The notes: generated by a model from the letters alone, not told the origin. 64,000 bases of DNA from Daldinia sp. FL1419 (GCA_025201765.1 MU623455.1:58253-122252); one strand, 5' to 3'. Shown: positions 23,348 through 35,309, counted from the first letter of the stretch. Numbers and translations are program-made.

Positions 23348-24552
23348 ATGCCGGCAGCAAAGGCGGAAGAGAGAGGCGAGTCTTCAACCTCAGCCGCCAA
23401 AAAGGCCTTAACTGGTGTTTCTAATGGCAATGTGACTTACGAGCTGCCGTGGTAAGTTGCTTCTTTTTTAGCATCTTAACAACCATTGAGCTTGCATTAA
23501 CATACGTTACAGGGTAGAAAAATATAGACCTGTCTTCCTTGACGATGTAGTAGGAAACACAGAAACGATCGAACGATTGAAGATCATCGCGAAAGATGGA
23601 AATATGCCCCACGTCATCATTTCTGGGATGCCCGGTATTGGAAAGACAACGAGCGTGCTATGTCTAGCCCGACAGCTGCTTGGGGATTCCTACAAGGAGG
23701 CAGTGTTGGAACTTAATGCTAGCGACGAGCGAGGTTCGTTGCCCCTGGCGCATGTATATAATGCTACAAGGAGCTAGATCCTGACATGTTTATCACCTAC
23801 TAGGTATTGACGTGGTCCGAAACCGAATCAAGGGCTTCGCGCAGAAGAAAGTCACATTACCAGCAGGCCGACACAAGATTGTCATTCTCGACGAGGCTGA
23901 CAGCATGACCTCGGGCGCACAACAGGCACTACGGCGTACGATGGAAATTTACTCCAATACGACGCGATTTGCGTTTGCATGCAACCAGTCTAATAAGATC
24001 ATCGAACCGTTGCAATCACGATGTGCGATCCTACGATACGGACGATTGACAGATCCCCAAGTAGTAAAGCGACTAATTCAGATCATCGAGGCAGAAAGGG
24101 TGCATTATAGCGACGATGGATTAGCGGCACTCGTGTTTAGTGCAGAGGGAGACATGCGACAGGCTATCAACAACTTACAGAGCACGCATGCCGGTTTTGG
24201 CTTTATCAGTGGTGAAAATGTTTTCAAGGTCGTCGACAGCCCTCACCCCATCAAGGTCCAAGCGATGCTCAAGGCATGTTACGAAGGTAACGTAGATAGT
24301 GCCCTCGATACCCTGCGCGAGCTCTGGGACCTCGGATACTCTAGCCACGATATCATATCTACCATGTTCAAGGTTACAAAGATTATGCCGACTCTTAGCG
24401 AACACTCCAAGCTCGAGTTTATTCGCGAGATCGGTTTCACGCACATGAAGATCCTCGAGGGTGTCCAAACCCTACTACAGCTTAGCGGGTGCGTCGCCCG
24501 GTTATGCAAGATCAATATGGATCCGAAGCGTTTCGAGGCCAAGGCAAAATGA
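23348..24552 (+). CDS. RFC4: Replication factor C small subunit (Rfc4 type)
   Basis: AAA+ clamp-loader subunit that helps load PCNA in replication, repair and checkpoint complexes. Exons 23348-23451, 23513-23733 and 23804-24552 give 357 residues. Motifs: LPWVEKYRP (RFC box), Walker A GMPGIGKTT, LELNASDERG, Walker B VILDEADSMT, ACNQSNKIIEPLQSRC with the SRC arginine finger, and EGDMRQAINNLQ. The GMPGIGKTT form and IDVVRNRIKGFAQKK match yeast Rfc4/human RFC2 rather than the other small subunits. Compared with yeast it has ~30 extra Ser/Ala-rich residues at the N-terminus. A CAA-rich leader precedes the ATG. Confidence 0.95.
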
Positions 24553-24837
24553 GCGAGCGTATCGAGATAAAAATCATTAAAGAAGGGTAAGGAGAGAGGG
24601 TGTGCGTGGACAAGAGACTGGCGAAATGGCTCGGGGTATTTGCATGGCATTGCACTGGCGTTTACGAGGTCATGATTCCCTGATTTCTTTCCAAGGCTAG
24701 CTGACTGGTACAGGACTATCCAAAAGTCCAGGCATATCTGCATGCTTTTAATATAGACGCGCGGCCTAATGATAGCACATAATAATATCTTTGCTGCTGC
24801 TTCGGATTGCTCGTAATAACAGCGAATGATATTTGTT

Positions 24838-25479
24838 TCATTTCTTGCCTTGCCCTGAAGACGTCCCCTCGTCCTCTATTTCCATTAGTTCTTTCTCGTA
24901 GTCCGCCCATACGGCGCGGTTCTGAGCTATCCTTCGTTGCATGCGTATATGTTGTTCATACTGCCTCATGCGGTAGTCTGCTTCGATCATGCTGCCGACA
25001 ATCATGCCGGACATTTGAAGATATCTACTCTCATTTAGTATTTTCTTTTTTCTGTTTCTCCATCTCCCTCACACTTATTACGTTGAAGATCCCAATCGAA
25101 ACTGTTGGACCATATACGAAAATAATGACGTATGCACTCACACTTTAAACTGAACAGTCAAGCTGCGATATAACGGAGAAAAGACGTATCCAACACCACC
25201 CAGGATCGCAGACGCAGCGCCCCATTTCACGGCCCCGACAGCAGCGCCGCGCGCAGCTTCCCATTGCGCTTCCTTCGCGTCGTCGCTCTCTAAGGCTTTG
25301 TGAGCGCGCATCGTCGCGAGGTCATCGCGGGTATTCTTTCCAGCGACGAATTAGCCCGACGACACAATAGGTACACAATGTGTACCAGCTTAAGGTTGTT
25401 CGGTAACCCCGACCTCGTTGCCAATGAATACCGAAGAAAGCGTTTGTACGTCGTGTGAGGGGATACCCGGGATGTACAT
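24838..25479 (-). CDS. Small protein with two hydrophobic segments, perhaps mitochondrial (Rcf2/HIG1-like)
   Basis: Three minus-strand exons join in frame: 25450-25479, 25142-25335 and 24838-25024 (136 residues). The spliced text runs MYIPGIPSHD, then DDLATMRAHKALESDD, AAVGAVKWGAASAILGG, YRSLTVQFKVYLQMSGMI and IEADYRMRQYEQ, ending in a charged helix and a Gly/Lys tail. Two hydrophobic stretches and a YR-SLT-F-F/YL-SG-I-AD pattern recall small fungal inner-membrane proteins related to the N-terminal part of Rcf2, but this is from memory and uncertain. Introns of 114 and 117 nt are long relative to the coding sequence, and the first donor (GTACAA) is weak, so the first exon is the least certain part. 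Confidence 0.6.
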
Positions 25480-26434
25480 GGAAGTACTAATCTATCAAGT
25501 ATTTCGGAATTGAACGAGACGCGGATGTTTCTTCCATTGAGCTTATTTGGCGGGGTCTGGTCTGGCGCTGCGGTATTGTACGATTTGCTAAGCTCGGGCT
25601 ACAAGACGCTGGTGGGGCAAATTAGGGCGTTGTTTAATGCTATATTGGCGTCATAGGTATTCTCACTGGCTTCTCTCTTGACTTGACTTTGAATTATACC
25701 TACGCTCTAACTACCAAGGTACTTATAGAACGCATAGGTAGTATTTAGAGATGCGAGCTCAATTCTATTCGAATCTGTCTGTCAATATCTTAACACATTT
25801 CCGGTAGTTAGTTAAGCTTTTTTGAGAATGAATAATTTTAGTGTTATATCAATACTCTAACCTAGGAGGTAAACAAATGAGCGAGCCTATAGGCTATTAC
25901 CACAGGACAGCAGAGAGTTATCACGTACACAGGGTGAATAGCTAATCTATGCTATAACTCGCTCAATTCGCTTTATTAGAGAAACAGAGGCAAATTCTAT
26001 GTATACCTAAGCTCTAACTAAAGTTATTCCCCGGAAACTTCTCTCCGCAATGAAGTATTGCACGTAGTCGTTTTGCTCGATCGAGCTCTATCAACGTCAT
26101 AATACGTAGTTAAATCTCAAAAGCTCCCGGGGCTTTCGATGCGACGTCGACAGACGGACATTTAGGACCCTCTCAGCTCCTTGTATTCGATCTAATCTAC
26201 CATGCTAGCTTGATATCGGCACGAAGCTTGGGCACTTACATAGGATAGCATAGTAGGTTAGTTCGGTGTAAGTGACGACTTATATCAATGATGTATATAC
26301 AGTATTTATTTAGTCCGCAAATCTTGACCTCACAATCTTTAAGCCGCAATATTTTTATTATTACTATTTAAATAGCGTTACAATGGAAGAAAATATCCAT
26401 TTTATGTACTGTTTTCTTTTCCGCTAGTTAAAGA
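25480..26434. other. Intergenic between divergent genes
   Basis: AT-rich promoter-like DNA, for example 25793-25860 and 26310-26395. No exon recognised. Confidence 0.6.
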
Positions 26435-27296
26435 ATGCTCCAACTACGAGTATTACCAAGTAAAATCTGGCGATCCAGTCTTCGACGTCATCATTCGCGC
26501 TGTGCCCATACTCCATTCGCGCTATCACCATTAATACCCACCGCAGCGCAGCATCTGGAGCCAAAACTTACAACGTTGCCAAAAGCGCAGTTTCATACCA
26601 CGCGGATTAATATGGGAGAGGCAAGGTCAGAAACAGAAACTGGAGCTGAGACGGGAGCTGTGAGGGACAGCACTGAGGAATGGAAGACGAAGCCCCCGTA
26701 CCGCACGGCACCTGAAAACGAACACTTCGATAAGAAGTGGACGGCGCATTGCCACTGCGGCCGCGTCAAGTACTGGTTATCGCGGGATAAGCCTCTAGCC
26801 AGCAAGTTCTGCCACTGCATCGACTGCCAGGGTCTGCACGGAGCTCCCTTCCAATGGGCTGCTATCTTCGAGAAGGAAGACTTGCACTTCGAGAACGGTG
26901 CCGAAGGACTTGCTTTCTACCACTCCCCGGACAAGACGACGCAGCATCGGCTACCGTGTAAGGTGTCCTGCGCGTATTGCCACTCGCCCATTATGGACGA
27001 GGGTAGGAATATGGTGCTCATGTTCCCCGGTATCATCAAGTTCAGCGATGCCGAACATAAGAAACTGTTCGATCCACAGTAAGTATCGGGCCCCGAGACA
27101 TTGATATATATTATACTAAACACATCACCCCAGATGCCACATCTTCTACAGCCAGCGCGTAGTAGACATACACGACGGAAAACCCAAGTGGTCAAAATTA
27201 GACGGGCAGAGTGAGCTCATGAAGGAAGTTGACAGGACGGACTCCAGCGAGCACACTGTTTTAGGCGAAGCTAGAAATGAGAATAAGGACGATTGA
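26435..27296 (+). CDS. GFA/CENP-V domain zinc protein, probably mitochondrial
   Basis: Exons 26435-27078 and 27134-27296 give 268 residues. The GFA (glutathione-dependent formaldehyde-activating/CENP-V) fold is shown by HCHCGRVKYWLS, FCHCIDCQ and a later CAYCHSPI, which supply the zinc cysteines. The N-terminal ~60 residues are rich in Arg, Ser and His without acids (LRRHHSRCAH, FHTTRINM), as in a mitochondrial presequence; an internal ATG (MGEARSE) could start a cytosolic form. The final exon continues the domain (CHIFYSQRVVDIHDGKPKW). Substrate is unknown; most fungal members have no proven formaldehyde activity. Confidence 0.85.
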
Positions 27297-27399
27297 ATAT
27301 TCAAGGGTATCTCATGCATGCATAGTTATATGGTGACCGTGCCTTTCTCCTCTCTATTTGACGTGCTTATAATCGTGACGACTTCAATATAACTTTAGC

Positions 27400-29148
27400 T
27401 CACGACATTAAATCTTCTAAAATCGCCTCGAGCTCTTCTTTCTGGAATGGTACACTCAAGAGTTCAGTACCTAGCACGTCCTTGCGACTCGTAATCATCT
27501 GGTGGTCGTGGAATCTAGAATGGTCTCGTTAGCATCGCTGACAATAGTATCAGAATATAATGGAATAGACGTACTCTTTCAGCAACGTTCGGAAAGCCAT
27601 CTCCGAACTGCAGATAAATTCCTCGACCGCTTTATTATATAGCATCCTATATTCCACTCCGGGGTTCTCCCCGCCGGGCCCGCCGTCATCCATGGCGGCC
27701 AAAACTTCACAAACAAGCAGTCGGAACAGATTCTTAGCGTTCTCCGGCAAACTGCGAAGAACATATGTCACACCTTCCTTTCCTCCAACACGTCTCGCCT
27801 TCCTCCCCAGGAGTTCGTGTACGTCATCGACGACCTCAAGCTCCGCCGTAAACGGAGCGAAAGTCGTACAATCGTGAAATGCAAAGTTGAACGATGACCG
27901 TAAGCTACTATCCCAGAGAAGAGGGAAGTCCGATGTGTCGGTCGAGCAGACGAGTCGGATATTTGGGTGCGCAGCCAGTTGAGCAAGGACGGGTTGTATT
28001 CCAACCTTTCGTAAAGGAGCAGCATCGATAGAGTTCAATATCACCGTGACAACCACATCGTGGGCGGACAGCAGGCCTTTCACACTATCTAGCATAGCGG
28101 AAGGGTTACCAGTTGGTATTTTATGTGCAGGATTTACAGCACTCGCAACGGTGCCTAGGATTTCTCGCAGAGAACTCGTCCGTATATATCCGTTGATGAT
28201 AACAATCTTATTGACAACATGGTCTGGGTATTTGTCATATACGTGCTTCGCAAACCTATGCAAAAGTGCCCTTTTCGACCCGTACCCGTATAAACAAACG
28301 CTAAACCCCTGCGATAACTCAAACGTCCACTGTGGGAAAGACTCGAGGTGTATCGACTCGAGGAACTCTATATCTTCGGCGTGCGGGTCCTTATAGTCGC
28401 GGAGGATGGAAAAATACTCTTCGTGAGTCAGGAGTTTTAAAGATGTCAAGGTATTGCTAGACGTTTTCGAGGCGCCGGGTCGATTCTGCGCAAAATAAAG
28501 CTCGTGGGGGGGTAAGTCTCGTGGCGGAGTCGGGGACTTCTTTCCGGCTTGATTTGTAGTATGTTTTGACCTTGGTCGACCTCGTCGAGGCTTTGCGGAT
28601 GGTGTCGTAGGCTCCTCGAGAAGATTTTCTTCGTCTTCATCGTCTTCCTCATCCTCATCTTCACTCGACTCGTAGATTTCCCTGGCAATATCCTCGTCTG
28701 CTTCCTCATCGCTCCCATCTCCCCCGACTACCTGCTCAATTAGAGCTCTGGCGCTCTTCTTCCTCGCGGAGCGATCGTTCCGTTTCCATCTTGGCGTCTG
28801 CGCGGTAGAACTACCGCTTGTTTTTGAAGGTGTGATTAGAGCAGCTTCCGTTTTCTTCCGACCTTTCGGCGTGGACAGTCCGCCATTCGTCGTCTCAGGC
28901 TGCTTCCTTTTGCTCGGGGTCTGCTTTTCAGATTGATCTATCTCGTCTTCATCCGAAGGGAAATCATAGGCGGAACCATGTTTATCGGCAGTACCGTTAG
29001 GTTTGGATATTATTTGGGTATTGCGCTGTTTAGATGGCGTTTCCGGATTGTGGTTCTCTTTCTCGCGGTGAGCTCGTTTTCGGGTTGAACTCCTGGAAGT
29101 AAGTCCGGGCTCTGCAGCTGCAGGTTGCGTTCTCTTGGTTCGTACCAT
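27400..29148 (-). CDS. ORC2: Origin recognition complex subunit 2
   Basis: Subunit of the six-protein complex that marks replication origins and loads MCM. Exons 27575-29148 and 27400-27514 on the minus strand give 562 residues. The first ~230 residues are charged and disordered, with an acidic run (SSEDEDEEDDEDEE) and an AT-hook-like stretch (KPRRGRPRSK). The conserved ORC2 region follows: THEEYFSILRDYKDPH, FPQWTFELSQGFSVCLYGYG, VVTVILNSIDAAPLR and ANLRLVCSTD-like text at HPNIRLVCSTDTSDFP. The C-terminal winged-helix part crosses the intron (FRTLLKE joined to FHDHQMITSRKD). The ATG at 29146-29148 is used. As in other ORC2 proteins, no Walker motif is seen. Confidence 0.93.
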
Positions 29149-29746
29149 GATCAATTAATTATTAGAGAAATTTCATCGAGAAATCTCACCGCGATTCAGA
29201 ATTTCTCGCTTAGTAAAATAGAAGATTTCACATTAAAGGAAAGTACTGCTGCTGATTAAAAATCTAGGAAGGGACGGAAATAGTGTAGTATCTACCTGCA
29301 TCTTGTATCAATCGCGACAGGCGCGTCAGTTGCTACCTACATATTTCCCTTACTGTGGAGCTTAAAAGCCCAGACCTTGCGTCAGACCAACTGCAGGGGT
29401 AGAAACCCGATAATTTGGAGCCGCAATATTACGTAATCACGGGGACGAACCCGTGAGGTAGCAGGGTAGGTACCTAGAGGTACCTAGGCAGCTAGGTTAC
29501 AAAATTTATCAAAATAGGCCATATGGAATAACCCGAACAATTTACGACGTTGTATTAGGTATTAGGTTAGTAGGTACCTTCCAAGATTATACCAAGACGT
29601 CCCCGGAATCTTCAATTTCTACCTATTCTTTATCAAATATTATATCTGTCATTTTCTCTCTAGTTATTCTATTAGTTCTCCTTTTATCTTATCTAATCTA
29701 AGATACAATTCCTCTCTTGTGGGGAGTTGTCCCAGCAGTTATTAAT
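29149..29746. other. Divergent intergenic region
   Basis: Shared promoter space of ORC2 and GEP4. Contains GGTAGGTACCTAGAGGTACCTAGG at about 29465-29488. No gene seen. Confidence 0.65.
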
Positions 29747-30517
29747 ATGAATCTCAACTTCTCGGGGACCGTCAGCGTGTTTAAACTCTTAACGAAACCT
29801 TCGTTATGTCTTCCTCATGCAACAGTCTCCACATTCAACGATATCCCAATCCCTCTAAGCAAAGCTTTCGAAGATCGAGACAAGAAAGTAGACATTAGGG
29901 CCATAGTACTCGACAAAGACGATTGCTTTGCCTATCCGAATTCGAACGAGATTTACCCTCCTTATTTGGTAAGAGAAACCTGAAAATTAACTAATACTTG
30001 CACTTCATATTGCTAGTGATAGTCATTGATTCAAAATCAGGAGCGGTTTCGACAACTCCAAAAAGAATATCCTGGGCGTCGTCTTCTAATAGTTTCCAAC
30101 ACGGCTGGTGCAACTACTTATGACCGTGATGGACACTTATTAAAGGAGCTCGAAGCAGTGACCAATGTCCCAGTGCTGGCTCACAGAGTCAAAAAGCCCG
30201 GGTGCGGCGACGAAATAATGGCTCATTTCAAAGCCCATCCCGAAGTCGGCGTAACCCACCCTAGCCAGATTGCAGTCATTGGAGATCGTCTCATGACTGA
30301 TATGATGCTAGCTAACACTATGGGCGGCTGGGGCCTTTGGATTAGGGACGGCGTTAAACCCTTGGAAAAGAAAAGCGTGGTATGTCACATTAATCCAACA
30401 TGATGCCCAAGTCTCTTTACTGATTCTACCTAGTTTTCCAAACTCGAGCATCGACTCGGGCCGTTCTTAATGGCACGAGGCTACCATGCCCCTAGCCCTA
30501 GATCCCCATTCGAGTAA
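29747..30517 (+). CDS. GEP4: Mitochondrial phosphatidylglycerophosphatase Gep4
   Basis: HAD-family phosphatase that turns phosphatidylglycerophosphate into phosphatidylglycerol, a step of cardiolipin synthesis on the matrix side of the inner membrane. Exons 29747-29968, 30041-30379 and 30434-30517 give 214 residues. HAD motif I is LDKDDCFAYP (the family has LDKDNC); motif II is LIVSNTAG; the Lys is in HRVKKPGCG; the acidic motif is IAVIGDRLMTDMMLAN. The C-terminal exon gives LEHRLGPFLMARG, usual for Gep4. The Asn of the DKDN signature is Asp here, a mild change. Start ATG begins MNLNFSGTVSVFKLL, in line with other fungal Gep4 proteins. Confidence 0.93.
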
Positions 30518-32040
30518 CTTATTTGTATTTTATATTCGCACTTATTCAGTCGAGTCCAACTATGCAACTAGAAGTATCTTTTACTCCTATAAAATAGGTA
30601 TCCAGGTAATAGTAATCTTCCAAGGTGTAGAGAAAATCCATCCATGTAGGCAGGTATGCAATATTTATGTTCACCTTCCCCCCATGAAGCTCCCTGTAAT
30701 AAAAGTCTTAAGAAATGCAAATATTTTATTGCTAAAAAAAATAGGCACAAGTGTAAGTCGAGTATATTTCTATACTAGTAGGTCAAGAGTGTGTTCTTCG
30801 TAGTATTAGTAACAGCTGTGTACTAAACCTACCTCTAATATTCATCACGTAAATAATGGCTTTCCTAGAGGCTCTTAACCTAGAAAATTTCGTCATAAGA
30901 ATAACAAGTGGTGTTTCCACCATTGAAAGCATCATTGAGCCATTGGCCATTGACAAGGCGGATAAACAAACTCTTCAAAATGAGACGAAGGCGTAGTCAC
31001 TACATCGTTCCGGCATGTCCCAACATTCTACCTATGAAGCCTGTCGAGTATCCAAACCTACCTAGGTAGGTACCACGTATAAAGTGCGTTTGTATTCCGG
31101 TGTCACGGTGCTTGTTAGTAAAGGAATGGTTATCTCAGGAACTAGTAGTGAACGTTATGCGGTCCACCTAAAGAGAAATTTCCGTATTGAGTACCTGTGA
31201 GGTAAGTATTTTAGGTAGGTACCTAATCAATGGATTCTTTCGTCCAAGCTAGTTTACTCTTTTACCGAATCGAGCTTGTAAGGTATCATCTAGGTACGGT
31301 ATGGTAACTAGCTTAGTGCCACAAAGGCACATGCCATGCAGTTTGACACTCTTATTTGTATTTAAACATGCGTCACTCAGTTTGCACTGGGCCTTGAGCA
31401 CCTTATCGGCCAGTAATATTTAGCATCAAATAACTATGAATATATTTACCACCCCGCTACTGAGCTGTAGTGATTTATGCCTTGAGAGTTGGTCCATGCT
31501 TCTGGTGGTCACCATTGCTGCCTGTCATAAGAGAGGTATGTAGCAAATTAGGCTTTAGCATTATCATGATAATATTGGATGGTTTGTCCACCGAACGCAT
31601 CCAAACATGCACACAGCACGACCAAACCCCTCGAGTACCTGTTAGATCTACCACCCCAATGGCCTCCAGTTGTTATCTCTTGCGTCTAATCTCTTCACCC
31701 ATGACAATTTTTGATATCTTTGAATCGACTGATTGCGCCTTCATGACACAGGGATTCTGGCTGCATCCTAGTATTGTACAGTGAGAAGTAACCATACATG
31801 TATCCCACCATCCTCTACACAGGTATGTTTCCGACAGAATCACTAGCCCCCTAAGCCATTCCTTACAGTGTGTCGAGGCGTTCTAATTCCTATATAACTT
31901 ACCCTGCTCCCGTCCCAAGTTCATCTTGGGGTCCAACATCTTTCCACCGTCCACAACTGACCTCTCAGATTCGGCTACTCACGAGAAGCACTTGGCACCA
32001 CTACCTTATATTCTTCGTTTATTTTAATCCCTATCATATT
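30518..32040. other. Intergenic, no gene seen
   Basis: AT-rich near 30530-30760. Contains CCTACCTAGGTAGGTACC at 31058-31075 and related copies to 31230. Open frames lack ATG starts or splice support. Confidence 0.6.
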
Positions 32041-33596
32041 ATGACTGGTAAATTCTGGTCTCCTGCAGAGGAGAAGTATTTTTGGAAATCGGTTGTTCCT
32101 CATTCCATCAAGCGCGCCCCTGCCGATCTTTGCAATGAAGAGAAGACGTGGGAAGAGCTTGCAGCGGATATGCAGAAGGTGATGGAGCAACAGGGAACTG
32201 TTCGACGATTATATTCTGGATCGGTATTATGTAAGAAGTTCTACTGATTAGTCCAATGTTACGGTTGAAAAATACTGATCAGGTTTTATCTAGTTGAGCA
32301 TTATTTCCAGAATGTTGAAGGGGATAGAAGATCTCCACATGCTACCCATTACGTTGTTGAATATTTGAAAAAACTCGGTATGATATCACTGCCTCCTAGG
32401 CTCAGTTTTGTAGGATACTAATATGATCCTTGAAAGGACCTTTCCGTCGTCTCATCAATCCTCGTTCCGGCCCTCGAGGTGGTCGTCCTCGTCGTAGGGA
32501 AGTGACCGTGTCTAATGCTCCGGGAGTTCAAGCCCCCCCTTCAAGTCCGAACGGATTTACAGTGACTCCTCTGGAGGAGGACGATGTCTTCTCACCAGAG
32601 TATGCGGCCCGCCAAGCTCGCCATTCTACTCACACGCTCCAGCTCCAGCTCCAGTCCCATAAGTCTAAAGCAACCCGAACCCCTCGATCGCCTCGACTCC
32701 TTAATCCCTCTTTGAAGCCCCGACGTCTGCAAAAGATTGCCCCAGCTATCCAAGCTCAACAAGCCTTGGAATATTCTTCTAGAGGTACAAGAACCTTTCA
32801 CGGCCCCCAGAGCGACACTTTGGACTACAAAGTGAACGAGCGATCTCTTCAAGAGTCGTCTACATCGAACCCCTTTTTATCACAGGTCGATACTCTCCTT
32901 GCTGCTGCTGAGTTTGTAGATACTCAAGACTACTCTAATGGGAGCAACCAGGCTCAGGACCATTTCAATCTTCGATCGGCCTATTTCCCAAGATCGATAG
33001 AGCCTCAGGACGGTCCTGATTATGGAATGGGGATTCAGACCTCGGACCACACATCATCTACCCAAGTGGCCTACAGTAGCGTCTCTGATCAAAACTTTGA
33101 CCAGAATATATCTTACAACCTTTCATTTCCCCACGAAGAATACACTGAAGAACAACACATCGGACAACCATCTATTTCTCGTTCATCCTCCAGTTCGTCG
33201 TTGTCTACTATACACGGCGCTCCGGTCGACAGTCATACACCAACCGGCGAAACAACGGAAGAGGAATTATCCTCGGCGGACGAGGGAGAGAATAAAGAAA
33301 ACGAAGGTGGCCGAGACGACGGAGACGATCAGCTACCGGGATTTAGACTGCAGAGGAGCAACCTAGCCCAACAAGACATTTTTATTTACGAAGACGGCCA
33401 GGCGCTCCATGGTTTGCGACTGTACGAGTATGGAAACTTTGACACATACGATGCCAATAAAGAGAATGAAGGAATCCGAATGGATAGCGAGAACAACTTT
33501 GGAATTGGAGTAGGAGATACTGACGGTGTCCCAGTTGATGTCTTTGACGTTACAGGGGAACTACCCCCAGCTATGCCTGCTTTTGCGAGCTGGTAA
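32041..33596 (+). CDS. Fungal Myb/SANT-like domain protein
   Basis: Exons 32041-32230, 32294-32377 and 32437-33596 give 477 residues. The N-terminal ~95 residues form a compact Trp-rich domain (FWSPAEEKYFWKSVVPHS, KTWEELAADMQ, LFEHYFQNV, HYVVEYLKKLG) with the tryptophan spacing of Myb/SANT or MADF-like DNA-binding domains. The rest is disordered: an Arg-rich segment just after the domain (RRLINPRSG, GRPRRREV), Gln/Ser stretches and an acidic part (SSADEGENKENEGG). A chromatin or transcription role is inferred from the domain. The two introns both fall in the conserved domain and restore its text. I cannot name an orthologue. Confidence 0.75.
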
Positions 33597-34030
33597 GCCT
33601 ACTTATGGAATACCTACGACTTGCAGCATGGCATATGGAGCATGGAGTCTGTGGTGGTCAAGGTGGCGTTCGCTTTGCTGCCTCGTTGCCTTACCTATTC
33701 GGGGGAACATGGCACCAATCCAATCATTTGGAAAGATGAGGATTATTAACTTGCTGGGAAGAAAGCTCCCCTCGTCTACGAACAAGCAGTTTATGGTGCC
33801 AAGTTGCGGGAAATGAGGATGAGGATTGCTTTCGGAGACGGGATATGATAACTCGATACGTTCTGTTTTTGCAATGTCTTAATCTGGGTGACTTTCTACC
33901 TGGGTAGATTCAATATCGCGTTCTGTGTTCTCGAAATGTACGACTTGAGGTGATAGTGAGTTACGAGTGTTGCGGATAATGAATAACTAGTAAATGAGAT
34001 GCATATGTAGTAAATCTGTAATTCATACCT

Positions 34031-34064
34031 TGACCCTTGACCCCTGACCCCTGACTCAGGGTCC
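34031..34064 (+). repeat. TGACCCY heptamer repeats ending in a small palindrome
   Basis: Three heptamers (TGACCCT, TGACCCC, TGACCCC) followed by TGACTCA. The last part forms the perfect 13-base inverted repeat CCCTGA-C-TCAGGG at 34049-34061. TGACTCA is also the AP-1/Gcn4 core. Confidence 0.8.
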
Positions 34065-34204
34065 CCGAGGGTTTTTATGCCAGCTTTTTATCGATAAGAG
34101 AAAATAGGAGCTATTTAATATCCCACGTCCAAAAACGCACGGACACTCCCCCCCTTTTTTTATCAGACAGAACAGCGTCAAAAAAGGTGGCGCACTCCCC
34201 TGCC

Positions 34205-34480
34205 AAACAACACAATAATCTCTAATACTTAATATCAAAAACCTCATTTATAAAAACTGTATCAGAATTAGAAATAGAATTATAAAAAAATACTATATGA
34301 ATATTTATTCAATATAATATTTAATTATATTTTTAGATGATTTTTTAGAGTTGTATTTTATTATTAAATGTCTTTGGAAAATATAATATATTTGTATATT
34401 TCAGTAGTGCGTGCGCCAGCTTTTTTGACGTCTTTCTGTCAGAACATATTCCTTCGATTAATATTTAACCCACAAGTGCT
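34205..34480. other. AT-rich block, possible mutated repeat remnant
   Basis: Almost only A and T over roughly 270 bases, with TATAATATTTAATTATATTT-type text. It resembles the block at the right edge of the window and would fit a repeat eroded by C-to-T mutation, or simply an AT-rich promoter. Confidence 0.5.
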
Positions 34481-34496
34481 TTTAACGTGGGTGATC

Positions 34497-35309
34497 ATGG
34501 TCATCGGTCTCGAAGTCCCAGTATTTGGCGCTCATGCGGCGTCCATGGCAATTAAATTGGGTGCATCACGTATAGAGCTCAATGCTTCAGGATCGTATCC
34601 GGACGGGGGTTTGACACCGTCTCTCGAAGACCTAGAACATGTTTCTCCCGCCAATGTTCCACTGCGTGTGATGATCAGGCCCCGTGGTCCTCCGTCGGGA
34701 CCCCAAGCCCGCGATTTCATCTATTCCCACGAGGAGTTCGAGCAAATGGAAGCTTCTATTCAAAGATTCAAGGGGTCGGGTTTATTGAATGAGGAACGTG
34801 GTGATGGCTTCGTTTTCGGGATCTTGGAAGAGCCCCAAAATGCTGCCGAGGATAGCATTCGCAGTCGGAAATGTTGTGTTAATAGAGATCGATGTAGCCG
34901 TCTAGTTGACGCCGCTCGTCCATTTAAAGCGGTTTTTCATCGCGCCTTCGACGAGATAGTCAGCTGTGGTGATCGTGAGGCGGCTACTGGTGATCTCCAA
35001 ACTTGGCAAACAGGTCTAGACGATGTAGCTGCATGTGGCTTCAATGGTATACTCACATCCGGCGGGCTCGGAAACGCTATTCATAACGTGGCCATGTTAG
35101 ACAAGATCATCACGAGAGCGGGAACGCTTGGAATTGAGATCATCGTTGGCGGTGGTGTGAGGAAGCATAATATTAACCAATTGTGTGACCAGCTGAAGTT
35201 AAAGGAGAGGGGATCATCGACATACGTTCATTCAGCATGTCTTTCTAAGGCGGACTCGGAGTATGTTGACGCCGACGAGGTTACTGGTATTATTTCACAG
35301 CTAGGATAA
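34497..35309 (+). CDS. cutC: CutC-family protein
   Basis: One exon, 270 residues. CutC TIM-barrel text is clear: GLEVPVFGAHAASMAIKLGA, RIELNASGSYPDGGLTPS, VMIRPRG, FHRAFDEI, CGFNGILTSGGLGNA and IIVGGGVRKHNINQL, and a late VHSACLSK. CutC proteins are linked to copper handling in bacteria, but their role in fungi is unproven. The frame stays open 43 codons further upstream, but that part is very AT-rich and not CutC-like; the ATG at 34497 starts directly at the first beta strand and is preferred. Confidence 0.9.
   Translation: MVIGLEVPVFGAHAASMAIKLGASRIELNASGSYPDGGLTPSLEDLEHVSPANVPLRVMIRPRGPPSGPQARDFIYSHEEFEQMEASIQRFKGSGLLNEERGDGFVFGILEEPQNAAEDSIRSRKCCVNRDRCSRLVDAARPFKAVFHRAFDEIVSCGDREAATGDLQTWQTGLDDVAACGFNGILTSGGLGNAIHNVAMLDKIITRAGTLGIEIIVGGGVRKHNINQLCDQLKLKERGSSTYVHSACLSKADSEYVDADEVTGIISQLG

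Larger units (their letters stand above)
33597..34496. other. Intergenic with short repeats and an AT-rich block
   Basis: Holds the TGACCCY tandem repeat at 34031-34058 and an AT-rich block from about 34205 to 34480, reaching almost to the CutC start. Confidence 0.7.

Noticed and set aside
33595..33628. Possible extra 34-nt intron at the end of the Myb-like gene (GTAAGC ... TTGCAG)
   Set aside because: Too short for a spliceosomal intron here, and the added C-terminus would be Trp-rich text unlike the rest.
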